Assembly: GCF_014805825.1 (NCBI RefSeq)
Contig: NZ_CP061941.1
Coordinates: 3,906,001-3,970,000, forward strand
Length of the DNA: 64,000 nucleotides
Origin: Marinomonas algicola
GTDB lineage: Bacteria; Pseudomonadota; Gammaproteobacteria; Pseudomonadales; Marinomonadaceae
Direction of reading: 5' to 3'
Part shown: piece by piece, positions 8,654 through 17,392 of the stretch
Position numbering within the stretch: position 1 is the first letter of the stretch
How the letters are laid out: each line of letters starts with the position of its first letter
Position numbers and translations under genes: made by a program
Notes under the pieces: model-generated
What the model was told of the DNA's origin: nothing
Databases searched by the model: none
What the model saw: only the letters and a program-made list of their open reading frames with translations

Positions 8654-9646
8654 TTATGCAAACTCTTCGGTATCGATCTCCGCCTGTGTTGCGGCATTAT
8701 ATCGGGCTCCCATTACCGTATTTTGATTCAGAATTTCATCTAATTGCTGATAAGACGTGGCACTAAGTTCTACCTCTGCCGCGCTAAAGTTTTCCGATAA
8801 GTGCGTTAGATTGGTCGTTCCAGGAATAGAAACGATGTGCTCTCCTCTTCCTAATGTCCACGCCAATGCCAATTGCGCCAATGTGCAGCCTTCTTGCTTA
8901 GCGATCAACGCCACTTGCTCTAACAGGGTTAAATTATGAGCATAATTCTCTGCATGGAAACGCGGCATATTACGACGTATGTCTTTTTCTACTAGACTAT
9001 TTACCTCCGTCAATGCCCCTGTTAAAAACCCTCGCGCCAGCGGACTAAAAGCGACAAACGTGGCACCCAGTTCTCGGCAAGTCTCTAATACCGAAATTTC
9101 AGCATTACGAGTCCATAAAGAATACTCGGTTTGGACCGCGGCAATAGGGTGTACCGCATGCGCTTTACGCACTGTATCCGAAGACACTTCCGACAACCCA
9201 ATTTCTCTGATCTTACCTTCTTTTACCAAATCCGATAACGCACCAACACTGTCTTCTATTGGCACATTTTTATCCCAACGGTGTAAGTAATACAGGTCAA
9301 TAACATCGGTTTGCAGACGGCGCAGACTGTCTTCACAGGTTTTTTTAACCACCTCTGGGCGACCATTAATTTCACGCACACCCTCGGCATTTTTAAACAT
9401 GCCACACTTGCTTGCCAAGATATAATCATGACGACGAGATTTGAGTACTTTGCCTAACAATTGTTCATTATGGCCAAAACCATAGAGCGCCGCCGTATCA
9501 AGTAAGTTGTAGCCCATGTCTAGCGCACTTAACAACAGGTTTTCGGCGTCTTTCTCTGATGGCGGAGTGCCGTAGGCATGGGATAAATTCATGCATCCTA
9601 GTCCGATAGGAGCACAGTCAAATGAGCCAAACTTACGAGTAGTCAT
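8654..9646 (-). CDS. Aldo/keto reductase
   Basis: NAD(P)H-dependent oxidoreductase of 330 residues with the AKR (beta/alpha)8 barrel. The catalytic tetrad is visible: D50, Y55, K80 and H122 (NLLDTAALYGFGHNEQ, then LASKCG, then YYLHRW). The C-terminal cofactor segment SIPGTTNLTHLSENF is also present. The subfamily is the YghZ/Tas-like class of general aldehyde or ketone reducers. It lies 94 bp downstream of ligC on the same strand and could be co-transcribed, but no step of the protocatechuate 4,5-cleavage route needs an AKR. A role with aromatic aldehydes is possible but unproven. Confidence 0.9.
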   Translation of the reverse strand: MTTRKFGSFDCAPIGLGCMNLSHAYGTPPSEKDAENLLLSALDMGYNLLDTAALYGFGHNEQLLGKVLKSRRHDYILASKCGMFKNAEGVREINGRPEVVKKTCEDSLRRLQTDVIDLYYLHRWDKNVPIEDSVGALSDLVKEGKIREIGLSEVSSDTVRKAHAVHPIAAVQTEYSLWTRNAEISVLETCRELGATFVAFSPLARGFLTGALTEVNSLVEKDIRRNMPRFHAENYAHNLTLLEQVALIAKQEGCTLAQLALAWTLGRGEHIVSIPGTTNLTHLSENFSAAEVELSATSYQQLDEILNQNTVMGARYNAATQAEIDTEEFA

Positions 9647-9740
9647 AATTTACGGTTCCTTAATGCAAAACATCCATGCCCTCTTTAAGCAGATGACATG
9701 GATGAGAGAAAACAAAAAACGATTCGAGACCTGAGCCTTT

Positions 9741-10697
9741 CTATTCAGCGTCTAAACATTTTTCCAAACGATCTAATGATTCCATGGCCGCATAGCACTT
9801 CGCTAGACTTGAGTTCGGTTCACGACCTTCTCTAATGGCAGCAAAGAACTCACGGTCTTGAAGCTCGATACCGTTAAATGAAACGGCCACATCCGATAGA
9901 TCTATCGGGTTACCTTTACCATCTTCTAAATCATCATAACGCGCAACATAGGTGCCATTATCACAAATATAACGGAAGAAAGTCCCAAAAGGACCATCAT
10001 TATTGAAAGATAACGAGAGCGTACACAGCGCACCGTCCGGTACCTTCATACCAATACTCATGTCCAATGCAATGCCTAAATCAGGGTGAATTGGACCTTG
10101 CATCGCTTGTACTTGAGACGCCGTTTGGCCTGTCTGATACTGGAACAAGTCGACCGTGTGGCAAGCGTGATGCCATAACAAATGATCCGTCCAAGAACGC
10201 GCTTCACCTTTGGCATTGGTGTTTGTACGGCGAAAAAAGTAGGTTTGCACATCCATTTGTAATACGTTTAATTCACCCGCTTGAATTTTATTGTGTATCC
10301 ATTGATGACTCGGATTAAAACGACGCGTATGACCCGCCATAGCCACTAAACCCGTTTCTTTTTGCAAAGCCACAATGGCTTTAGCGTCTTCAAGGTTATC
10401 CGCCATTGGGATTTCAGTTTGTACGTGTTTTCCGGCGCGTAGACATTGAGCAACTTGTTCCGCATGCACTTGAGTTGGCGTCGCTAAGATCACACAATCC
10501 ACATCATCACGGGCTAAGCTTTCCGCTAAATCCGTTGTGTAATGAGGAATATTATTCGCTTCAGCAAAAGCTTTGATTTTTTCCAAATTACGGCCACCAA
10601 CAACGGAGACGACTTCCGCATCTTCTATCGCATTGATGGCGTCTAAATGTTTCATGCCAAAAGCGCCGGCGGCACCCGCAATACATACTCTCATCAT
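9741..10697 (-). CDS. ligC: 4-carboxy-2-hydroxymuconate-6-semialdehyde dehydrogenase
   Basis: Gfo/Idh/MocA-type NADP-dependent dehydrogenase of 318 residues (Sphingobium LigC 315). It oxidises the ring-cleavage product of LigAB, in its hemiacetal form, to 2-pyrone-4,6-dicarboxylate. The N-terminal Rossmann domain has the glycine motif GAAGAFG at 8-14. The central part, HTRRFNPSHQWIHNKI followed by a segment with FFRRTN and HHACHTVDLFQ, is typical of LigC/PmdC rather than sugar dehydrogenases. Genomic context with ligJ, ligK, ligU, ligI and ligAB supports this strongly. It starts with tandem ATGs. The 155 bp upstream contains only its probable promoter, with a small hairpin near 10800-10813. 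Confidence 0.92.
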   Translation of the reverse strand: MMRVCIAGAAGAFGMKHLDAINAIEDAEVVSVVGGRNLEKIKAFAEANNIPHYTTDLAESLARDDVDCVILATPTQVHAEQVAQCLRAGKHVQTEIPMADNLEDAKAIVALQKETGLVAMAGHTRRFNPSHQWIHNKIQAGELNVLQMDVQTYFFRRTNTNAKGEARSWTDHLLWHHACHTVDLFQYQTGQTASQVQAMQGPIHPDLGIALDMSIGMKVPDGALCTLSLSFNNDGPFGTFFRYICDNGTYVARYDDLEDGKGNPIDLSDVAVSFNGIELQDREFFAAIREGREPNSSLAKCYAAMESLDRLEKCLDAE

Positions 10698-10852
10698 TTC
10701 GGCTTACTCCGTTTTTAAATACGTTTTAAAATAGGTCTAAATAACCGTTTGACTGAATGTTAAAATACCTTATTTATCTGATTAAAAATCTAACATTGGT
10801 ATCTTGTCGAAGATAATTAAATAACCAATATGGCTATTCATTTTTTGCATAG

Positions 10853-12088
10853 CTAAGGTGTTTTATTAGGTTTGTTAATGGTTTTAATTAATTCCGATGA
10901 ACGTAACTTTTCCAAAAATGAAAGCTGTGTTTTCGTTGGCTTCCAGCTTCTTCTTACGGTAATGCCTATTGGCCGTGTCGCATCAACAAGATCATAAGGA
11001 ACTGACTTAAGCGTACCCATTGATAATTCATATTGAATTTGATTTTCGGAAATAATGGTTAATCGATCACTGTCTAACAGCAGCGATTTGATTAACAATT
11101 GCGAGCCACTTTCCACCAGCCTTTCAGGTGTACTCAAACCCGCATCGACGAATAAAGACTCGAAAATAGCGCGCGTTGGCGTCCCTTCATGTGGCACTAC
11201 CCACGGGTAGCCGCGCAGCATAGAGAGAGTCACCTGCGGCACATGAAACAAAGGATGGTCAGGACGAGCCACAATTTCCACTGGAGAACAAAACAACTCC
11301 TCTTGCTCTATGTCTTCCGCTGGGGGCGGGAAGCGCAATGCGCCCAATAATAAATCAATCTCTCCGTGACGTAAGTGATACAACAAATCATCGTAGGAAC
11401 CATCTTGAATTTTTAGACGAAAATCGGCATGTTGGTCAGAAAATTGAATGATTGCGTGAGGCAAAACTGAGGTTCTCGCTAAAGGCATGCTACCAATGAC
11501 TAATTGCCCCACTTCACGATTGTGCAGCGCATCCACTTCATCACGCCCTTGATGAATTTCTGAAAAGGCCAATTTGCAGGCACGTGATAGAATACGAGCC
11601 GCTTTTGTGTAACCGATACCAAGACTGTTTTTTTCAAATAACACCACCCCCAACAACCCTTCCAGCTCACGTGCAGCACGGTGCAAAGACGATTGGGAAA
11701 TGCCCATATTACGGCCTGCCGCACTGAAGTTATGCGCTTCGGTGACGGCCACCAATGCCTTTAGCTGAGTTGTCGTCAGTTGCTGCAACAGACGCGTCGG
11801 TTTTATTTTTCCGCCGCCTAAACGCATGGCGCCTTTTAAGCCGGACAAAATCATATCGAGTGCTCTTTGCACCCTAAAGGCAAAGAGAGTCCCTGACTCA
11901 CTCACATACATACCATCACTTCTACGCTGAAATAACGCTGTTCCTAACTCGGTTTCTAATTTTGCAATCGCTTGAGTAATCGCCGGTTGAGATAAAAAGA
12001 CTTTTTCTGACGCTTTACCAATACTTTTACAATCGACCACTTCTAAAAAAACCCTAAGATGTCGAATATTAGGGACTTCAAAAGCCAT
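10853..12088 (-). CDS. LysR-family regulator with two tandem HTH domains
   Basis: Regulator of 411 residues, over 100 longer than ordinary LysR proteins. The extra length is a second LysR-type HTH. The first covers residues 8-66 (KASEKVFLSQPAITQAIAKL) and the second 104-162 (AAGRNMGISQSSLHRAAREL), joined by a basic linker (GGGKIKPTR). A full effector domain follows from about 190. The start at 12088 is chosen over the ATG at 12121 because AAGGAG lies 6 bp upstream and the HTH follows directly. It sits between ligC and the divergent ligJKUI operon, so control of both is likely. The ligand is unknown, though a cleavage-pathway intermediate is plausible. Confidence 0.9.
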   Translation of the reverse strand: MAFEVPNIRHLRVFLEVVDCKSIGKASEKVFLSQPAITQAIAKLETELGTALFQRRSDGMYVSESGTLFAFRVQRALDMILSGLKGAMRLGGGKIKPTRLLQQLTTTQLKALVAVTEAHNFSAAGRNMGISQSSLHRAARELEGLLGVVLFEKNSLGIGYTKAARILSRACKLAFSEIHQGRDEVDALHNREVGQLVIGSMPLARTSVLPHAIIQFSDQHADFRLKIQDGSYDDLLYHLRHGEIDLLLGALRFPPPAEDIEQEELFCSPVEIVARPDHPLFHVPQVTLSMLRGYPWVVPHEGTPTRAIFESLFVDAGLSTPERLVESGSQLLIKSLLLDSDRLTIISENQIQYELSMGTLKSVPYDLVDATRPIGITVRRSWKPTKTQLSFLEKLRSSELIKTINKPNKTP

Positions 12089-12205
12089 AACAATCTCCTT
12101 ATTTTGCCAAGATAAAAACATAACCTATATCAAAATTGAATACCATTACTTTAAAAACCAAATAGCCATACCCTACGTAGAGTTCAATACTGTATCGCAT
12201 TCGGT

Positions 12206-12238
12206 GATCGCTTTTTTTTACAATAGTCGATCGCTTTT
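12206..12238. promoter_or_regulatory. Direct repeat in the LysR-ligJ divergent promoter
   Basis: GATCGCTTTT occurs at 12206-12215 and again at 12229-12238, a 23 bp period (about two helical turns), about 50 bp upstream of ligJ. It could be a binding site of the divergent double-HTH LysR protein. The repeat is visible; function is inference. Confidence 0.3.
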
Positions 12239-12290
12239 CAATAACACTTCTATTACAAAAAGAAGAGCCGTAGATAACAGAGAGTGTAAA

Positions 12291-13307
12291 ATGATTATTG
12301 ATTGCCATGGACATTATACAACTACGCCACCAGGTGTCGGCGCGTACCGAGACCAACAGAAACAAGAGGTTGCCAAAGACCCTAGCTTTAAAGGATCAAA
12401 AGGTAAGGTAATTGTTAGTGACGATGAAATTATTGAAAGCATTGAAAGCAACCAATTAAGACTGCAAAAAGAACGTGGCACAGACCTGACTATTTTCTCT
12501 CCTCGCGCAAGCTGGATGGGGCATCATATTGGTAATGAACACACGAGCCAATATTGGACAGAACATCAAAACGATCTGATTAAGCGCGTTTGTGATTTAT
12601 TCCCAAAGAATTTCGCCCCGGTTGCTCAATTACCTCAATCGCCCGGAGTCGACCCAGCCAAGTCTGTGGCCGAACTTGTTCGTACGGTTGAAGAAATGGG
12701 CTTTATTGGCTGTAATTTAAACCCAGATCCATCTGGCGGTTATTGGCAAGATGCGTCGTTAAGTGATCGTTCTTTTTACCCTCTTTACGAAAAAATGTGT
12801 GAATTAGACGTGCCAGCCATGATTCACGTCAGCGCTTCTTGTAATGATTGCTTCCATTCCACCGGGTCGCATTATCTGGGGGCAGATACGACAGGCTTCC
12901 AACAACTTGTTATGTCGGATGTCTTTAAAGACTTCCCTGATTTGAAAATCATTATTCCACATGGTGGCGGTGCCGTACCTTACCACTGGGGACGTTTCAG
13001 AGGGTTAATGCAAGACCAAGGCTATGAACCATTAGAACTCTCCGCGTTGAAAAACATCTATTTTGATACCTGCGTTTATCACCAAAAAGGCATCGATCTA
13101 CTACTGGACATTATCCCTACTGAAAACATTTTGTTTGCCTCTGAAATGATCGGTGCGGTACGTGGTATTGACCCAGAGACAGGTCATTATTTTGACGACA
13201 CAAAACGCTATATCGACAATAACACACTGTTAAACACGGAACAAAAGCAGCAAATTTTCGAAGGCAATGCGCGCCGTGTATTCAGTCGTTTAAAGATTGT
13301 CGAATAA
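12291..13307 (+). CDS. ligJ: 4-oxalomesaconate hydratase
   Basis: Amidohydrolase-superfamily zinc enzyme of 338 residues (Sphingobium LigJ 341). It adds water to 4-oxalomesaconate to give 4-carboxy-4-hydroxy-2-oxoadipate. Metal-site residues are visible: H6 and H8 in IIDCHGHY, H179 in AMIHVSASC, H224 in IIPHGGG and E285 in FASEMIGAVRG. The start at 12291 places the DCHGH motif at the N-terminus, as in the family, and has AGAG just upstream; a longer reading frame from 12204 adds an implausible leader. It is the first gene of the ligJ-ligK-ligU-ligI operon, 27 bp before ligK, and divergent from the double-HTH LysR gene. Confidence 0.93.
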   Translation: MIIDCHGHYTTTPPGVGAYRDQQKQEVAKDPSFKGSKGKVIVSDDEIIESIESNQLRLQKERGTDLTIFSPRASWMGHHIGNEHTSQYWTEHQNDLIKRVCDLFPKNFAPVAQLPQSPGVDPAKSVAELVRTVEEMGFIGCNLNPDPSGGYWQDASLSDRSFYPLYEKMCELDVPAMIHVSASCNDCFHSTGSHYLGADTTGFQQLVMSDVFKDFPDLKIIIPHGGGAVPYHWGRFRGLMQDQGYEPLELSALKNIYFDTCVYHQKGIDLLLDIIPTENILFASEMIGAVRGIDPETGHYFDDTKRYIDNNTLLNTEQKQQIFEGNARRVFSRLKIVE

Positions 13308-13334
13308 TTCACACTCAGATTTAGGAGCAAAGAC

Positions 13335-14012
13335 ATGCAAGGCAATGTTGTAGTACAAAAGATCGAACGCGCGGACCCTGTGATTATTAAAGCGCTGGGA
13401 GAATGTGGGGTAGCAACGGTTCACGAGGCTCAGGGGCGTCGTGGTTTACTGGCCGATTACATGCGACCTATCCAACAAGACGTCACCATCGCAGGCTCCG
13501 CCATCACCATTTCAGGTGCCGCTGGGGATAACTGGATGATGCATGTGGCCATTGAACAATGCCAAGAGGGTGACATCATGGTCTTTGCCCCTACGTCTCC
13601 ATCTAACTTTGGTTTTTTTGGTGATTTATTGGCCACATCGGCGCTTTCTCGCGGCGTGGCAGGCTTGATCATCGAAGGCGGTGTACGGGATACACGCGAC
13701 CTGCGCCAAATGAATTTCCCTGTTTGGGCGAAGCACGTTTTCTCACAAGGCACCATTAAGGAAACCCTTGGCTCGGTCAATATTACCATGACTTGCGCCA
13801 ACGAAATCATTCATCCAGGCGATATTATTATTGCTGACGACGATGGTGTGGTTGTCGTGCGTCGTGAAGAAGCGGAAGCGGTATTAGCCGAAGCGCAAGC
13901 CCGCGTTGCCCGTGAAGAAGAAAAGCGTATTCGCATGGAAAATGGCGAATTGGGCTTAGACATCTACAATATGCGTGGTCGCTTGAAAGAAAAAGGCCTG
14001 AAGTATGTCTAA
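13335..14012 (+). CDS. ligK: 4-carboxy-4-hydroxy-2-oxoadipate aldolase
   Basis: RraA-fold class II aldolase of 225 residues that splits 4-carboxy-4-hydroxy-2-oxoadipate into pyruvate and oxaloacetate, the last step of the pathway. It is homologous to the HMG/CHA aldolase of Pseudomonas. The signature GGVRDTRDLR includes R118 and D119, the substrate and metal-binding pair of this family; the G-D motif at 96-97 (FFGDLLA) also fits. A GGAG motif lies close upstream of the ATG. The last 8 bp overlap the start of ligU, indicating translational coupling. Oxaloacetate decarboxylase activity is a known side reaction of the family. Confidence 0.94.
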   Translation: MQGNVVVQKIERADPVIIKALGECGVATVHEAQGRRGLLADYMRPIQQDVTIAGSAITISGAAGDNWMMHVAIEQCQEGDIMVFAPTSPSNFGFFGDLLATSALSRGVAGLIIEGGVRDTRDLRQMNFPVWAKHVFSQGTIKETLGSVNITMTCANEIIHPGDIIIADDDGVVVVRREEAEAVLAEAQARVAREEEKRIRMENGELGLDIYNMRGRLKEKGLKYV

Positions 14013-15063
14013 TTCCGCTCGCTGCATGATGATGCGAGGAGGCACATCTAAAGGTGCCTATTTCCTCGCCGACGATTTGCCCAGGAATGTCGCAGAAAGA
14101 GATCAGTTCTTGCTGCGCATTATGGGATCACCTGACGCGCGTCAGATTGATGGCATTGGTGGTGCTGATCCACTTACCTCTAAAGTCGCGGTAGTGCAAA
14201 AATCCACCCGTGATGGCGTCGACGTTGACTATTTGTTTTTACAGGTTTTTGTCGATCAAGCCACGGTCACCGACGCACAAAACTGTGGCAACATTCTGGC
14301 TGGCGTTGGCCCTTTTGCCATTGAAAGAGGTCTTGTAGAAGCCTCATCAACCACAACATCCGTTGCCATCTACATGGAAAATACCGGGCAAATAGCCGTC
14401 GAAGAAGTCGCAACGCCTAATGGAAAAGTAAGCTACCAAGGCGATGCACATATTGATGGCGTGCCCGGCAAAGCCAGCGCCATTCCAATTACCTTTCAAG
14501 ATACGGCAGGATCGAGCTGCGGCGCGCTACTGCCTACCGGTAATCAAGTTGATGTGATTAATGGCGTACCTGTTACCTGTATCGACAATGGTATGCCCGT
14601 CGTCATCATGACAGCCGAATCCATGGGCGTATCAGGCGATGAAACGCGGGAAGAGCTTGAGCAAAACGAGACATTAAAAGCCAAACTGGAAGCCATTCGC
14701 TTGCAAGTAGGCCCTATGATGAATTTAGGTGACGTCAGCCATAAGTCTGTTCCTAAAATGACCATGGTCAGTCGCGCCACTAGAGGCGGCAGTATTTCAA
14801 CCCGTACTTTTATTCCTCATCGATGTCATGCCTCTATTGGTGTTCTCGGCGCGGTCAGCGTCGCGACGGCCTGTATGTTGCCTGATTCACCCGCTCATGC
14901 GCTCTCAACTATCCCAGAAGGCGACATTAAAGCCATGCCGGTAGAACACCCCATCGGCGAAATGACGGTTATACTCAATATAAACGAGCAAGGTGAGGCC
15001 CAAAGCGCGGCGATCTTGAGAACCGCCCGTAAACTTTTTGATGGCGACGTCTTCGCCGACTAA
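14005..15063 (+). CDS. ligU: 4-oxalomesaconate tautomerase / 1,3-allylic isomerase
   Basis: PrpF-family isomerase of 352 residues (two-domain diaminopimelate-epimerase fold). LigU and its relative GalD isomerise the 4-oxalomesaconate formed after LigI so that LigJ can hydrate it. The N-terminus MMMRGGTSKGAYF is the PrpF signature. The likely active residues K60 (DPLTSKVAV) and C94 (TDAQNCGNI) are present. The start codon overlaps the end of ligK by 8 bp and the next gene begins 15 bp after its stop, so it is inside the operon. PrpF itself acts in the methylcitrate cycle, but no prp gene is nearby, so LigU is favoured. Confidence 0.92.
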   Translation: MSNSARCMMMRGGTSKGAYFLADDLPRNVAERDQFLLRIMGSPDARQIDGIGGADPLTSKVAVVQKSTRDGVDVDYLFLQVFVDQATVTDAQNCGNILAGVGPFAIERGLVEASSTTTSVAIYMENTGQIAVEEVATPNGKVSYQGDAHIDGVPGKASAIPITFQDTAGSSCGALLPTGNQVDVINGVPVTCIDNGMPVVIMTAESMGVSGDETREELEQNETLKAKLEAIRLQVGPMMNLGDVSHKSVPKMTMVSRATRGGSISTRTFIPHRCHASIGVLGAVSVATACMLPDSPAHALSTIPEGDIKAMPVEHPIGEMTVILNINEQGEAQSAAILRTARKLFDGDVFAD

Positions 15064-15078
15064 TACATAGGAACCTTT

Positions 15079-15951
15079 ATGGACATCGATTACATTCCAT
15101 TCCATGACACCCCAAGTAAACCGGACTTTATCGCACCCGCTGGCGCTGTTGACGCGCATTGCCATGTCTTTGGCCCGGCGGATAAATTCCCCTATCACCC
15201 AAAACGCAAGTACACGCCCTGCGATGCATCAAAAGAGCAACTGTTTGCCTTGCGCGACCATCTTGGCTTTACTCGCAATGTGATCGTGCAAGCCTCCTGC
15301 CACAGTACAGACAACGCCGCCTTGGTGGATGCACTAGAAACCGCCGGCGATTTGGCTCGTGGTGTCGCTTTTGTAGATGATTCCATTACCCATGCGGAAC
15401 TTGAAACCATGCACGCAGCAGGCGTTCGAGGTGTGCGCTTTAACTTTGTGAAACGCCTTGTCGACAGTACACCAAGAGCGGTTTTTTTCTCGATTGCGGA
15501 AAAAATCCGTCCTTTTGGTTGGCATATCGTTGTGTACTTTGAAGCCGCCGACTTAGAAGACTTGATTCCTTTCTTAAAAGAGCTGAACACAACCATAGTC
15601 GTTGATCACATGGGAACACCAAGCATTGCTAATGGTGTCGATCATCCCGACTTCCAGCGTTTTGTTCACTTCATGGCTGACAACGACAATGTGTGGTGTA
15701 AGGTAAGTTGCCCAGAACGTTTGACGCAGCATGCTCCCGACTATTCTGACGTGTATCCATTTGCTCGCACATTGGTGGAAAATTTTTCTGATCGTGTGTT
15801 ATGGGGAACCGATTGGCCACATCCGAATATGAAAGTGGAAGCGCCTAACGATGGTCACCTTGTGGATGTCATTCCCCACATTGCACCAACGAAAGAACTG
15901 CAACAAAAATTGTTGGTGGATAACCCAATGGAACTGTATTGGAATACGTAA
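15079..15951 (+). CDS. ligI: 2-pyrone-4,6-dicarboxylate lactonase
   Basis: Amidohydrolase of 290 residues (LigI 293) that opens the pyrone ring made by LigC to give 4-oxalomesaconate. This enzyme works without a metal; its signature residues are H27 and H29 (VDAHCHVFGP) and the aspartate in WGTDWPHPNM. The start has AGGA upstream. It is the last gene of the ligJKUI operon and is followed by a strong hairpin terminator at 16006-16046 shared with the convergent ligAB genes. The reaction order in the cell is LigC, LigI, LigU, LigJ, LigK, which is not the gene order. Confidence 0.95.
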   Translation: MDIDYIPFHDTPSKPDFIAPAGAVDAHCHVFGPADKFPYHPKRKYTPCDASKEQLFALRDHLGFTRNVIVQASCHSTDNAALVDALETAGDLARGVAFVDDSITHAELETMHAAGVRGVRFNFVKRLVDSTPRAVFFSIAEKIRPFGWHIVVYFEAADLEDLIPFLKELNTTIVVDHMGTPSIANGVDHPDFQRFVHFMADNDNVWCKVSCPERLTQHAPDYSDVYPFARTLVENFSDRVLWGTDWPHPNMKVEAPNDGHLVDVIPHIAPTKELQQKLLVDNPMELYWNT

Positions 15952-16003
15952 TCGATTCGAAAATGAACGCAAATAACAGATTTTATTTGCTTTCATAACA
16001 ACA

Positions 16004-16048
16004 TAAAAAACCGCAAGTGAGAAACACACCCTCACTTGCGGTTTTTAT
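16004..16048. terminator. Bidirectional terminator between ligI and ligB
   Basis: A perfect 16-bp inverted repeat (16006-16021 with 16031-16046, core ACCGCAAGTGAG / CTCACTTGCGGT) has a 9-nt loop. A-runs on the left and T-runs on the right make it work in both directions. It separates the convergent ligJKUI and ligAB units. Confidence 0.9.
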
Positions 16049-16084
16049 TTTTCAATAACATTCCAGCATTAACGTTCGAATACG

Positions 16085-16930
16085 TCAGTCAGTACCATCT
16101 GTTAATAACAACACACCGGCACCTGTATTGGATATAGGCGCATGATAATGCTTATGCAATAGATTTACGTTCGGGGACAATGCCCCACGCATTACCATCC
16201 ACATAATCACTTCTATCCCTTCTGTTCCTGCGATATCCATGATCTCCGTGTTACTTAACTCGTACATTTTTTCAGGGTCGTTCACAATCCAATCCATGCA
16301 TTTCAAATCAAAATCGACATCGATAATGCCTGATCGTTCACCCTGAAGCTGATGAGACATTCCACCGGTACCCAAGATGACGATTTTCGTATCTTCTGGA
16401 TATGATTCAATGGCTTTGCGTAATGCTTTACCTAGATCGAAACAACGCTTACCGTTTGGCAAAGGATGCTGTACGGTGTTAACCGCCAAGGGAATCAGCT
16501 TACATGGCCACTCAGGCAGATGACGCCACATTAAACTCATTGGCACTACACAACCATGATCCACCTTCATTTCTTGGCACATGGTCATATCAAAGCCTTG
16601 ATTGATCAAAGACTCGGCAAGGTGCCAAGATAAAGGAGCATCCCCTTTAAATGATGCTGTTGTTGGAATCCCCCAACCTTCATCGGCATTGTGGTACTCA
16701 TCGGCACAACCAATAGCAAAAGTTGGTACCGTATCCAAGAAAAAATTCAAACCGTGGTCGTTATAAACAACAATCGCTACATCCGGTTTTTCTTTTTCTA
16801 AAAACGCTTTTACCGGCTCGTAGCCATCAAAAAAACGCTTCCAATAAGGGTCGTTTTCTAATTTATTTGCCATGGCATTGCCAACAGCAGGAATATGAGA
16901 AGTGGTAACTCCACCAATAACTTTAGCCAT
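16085..16930 (-). CDS. ligB: Protocatechuate 4,5-dioxygenase beta (catalytic) subunit
   Basis: Extradiol dioxygenase subunit of 281 residues holding the Fe(II) site. With LigA it cleaves protocatechuate between C4 and C5. Iron ligands expected from Sphingobium LigB are visible: H12 (TTSHIPAVG), H59 (VYNDHG) and a glutamate in GTEGIEVIMW; the acid-base H193 lies in GTGGMSHQLQG. The start at 16930 is preceded by GGAGG 8 bp upstream and matches the family N-terminus; an in-frame GTG at 16945 is less likely. It overlaps the end of ligA by 8 bp, so the two subunits are translationally coupled. Confidence 0.96.
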   Translation of the reverse strand: MAKVIGGVTTSHIPAVGNAMANKLENDPYWKRFFDGYEPVKAFLEKEKPDVAIVVYNDHGLNFFLDTVPTFAIGCADEYHNADEGWGIPTTASFKGDAPLSWHLAESLINQGFDMTMCQEMKVDHGCVVPMSLMWRHLPEWPCKLIPLAVNTVQHPLPNGKRCFDLGKALRKAIESYPEDTKIVILGTGGMSHQLQGERSGIIDVDFDLKCMDWIVNDPEKMYELSNTEIMDIAGTEGIEVIMWMVMRGALSPNVNLLHKHYHAPISNTGAGVLLLTDGTD

Positions 16931-17324
16931 TCCAGTAACCTCCACGCTTTTCTAATTCGTCTTTAAAACCTTCGGCGTTATCTAGCAAAATTTGCTTAAA
17001 CTCTTCCGTGGTAATGTTATGAAAAGACGCGCCAGCATCTTGCATATTAAGCCCGTGGAAGGTGGCTAATTTTGCTAGATAATAGATATTTCCGCCCAAT
17101 CTCAACATTTCTAAGAAATTGCCTTCCACAACCGCTTTACGTTGTTCGTCAGTCACATTAAATCGACGACAATACGCATCCATATCAGCCGCGAACTCGT
17201 CACGATTGGCCGCATCGTTTAAAGAAAACGCCATTTTATTTAGATTAAATGCCGAGTTGGCGCGTTGACCGTCAAACACGTACGTGCCTGGGATATCGTC
17301 ATAATCATGTTTTTGCCAAGCCAT
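16923..17324 (-). CDS. ligA: Protocatechuate 4,5-dioxygenase alpha (small) subunit
   Basis: Small alpha-helical subunit of 133 residues (LigA 139) that covers the active site of LigB. Family marks are DIPGTYVFDGQRA near the N-terminus and the LARLGGNIYYLAK-like segment (MLRLGGNIYYLAKLATFHG) in the middle. AAGGG lies upstream of the ATG. It is first in the ligAB operon, transcribed away from the AraC gene at 17471, with 146 bp between the two starts. The alpha and beta genes are separate here, unlike fused versions seen in some bacteria. Confidence 0.95.
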   Translation of the reverse strand: MAWQKHDYDDIPGTYVFDGQRANSAFNLNKMAFSLNDAANRDEFAADMDAYCRRFNVTDEQRKAVVEGNFLEMLRLGGNIYYLAKLATFHGLNMQDAGASFHNITTEEFKQILLDNAEGFKDELEKRGGYWNG

Positions 17325-17392
17325 GTTGATTACCCTTTAGTTGTTATTAATGGGAGCAAGTTACCTTGCAATATATAGTTTATGTATTTTTA

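Noticed and set aside
10741..10852. ATTGGT...ACCAAT and ATCTT-GTCG-AAGAT repeats upstream of ligC
   Set aside because: Short, AT-rich and common by chance; no second copy in the other lig promoters.
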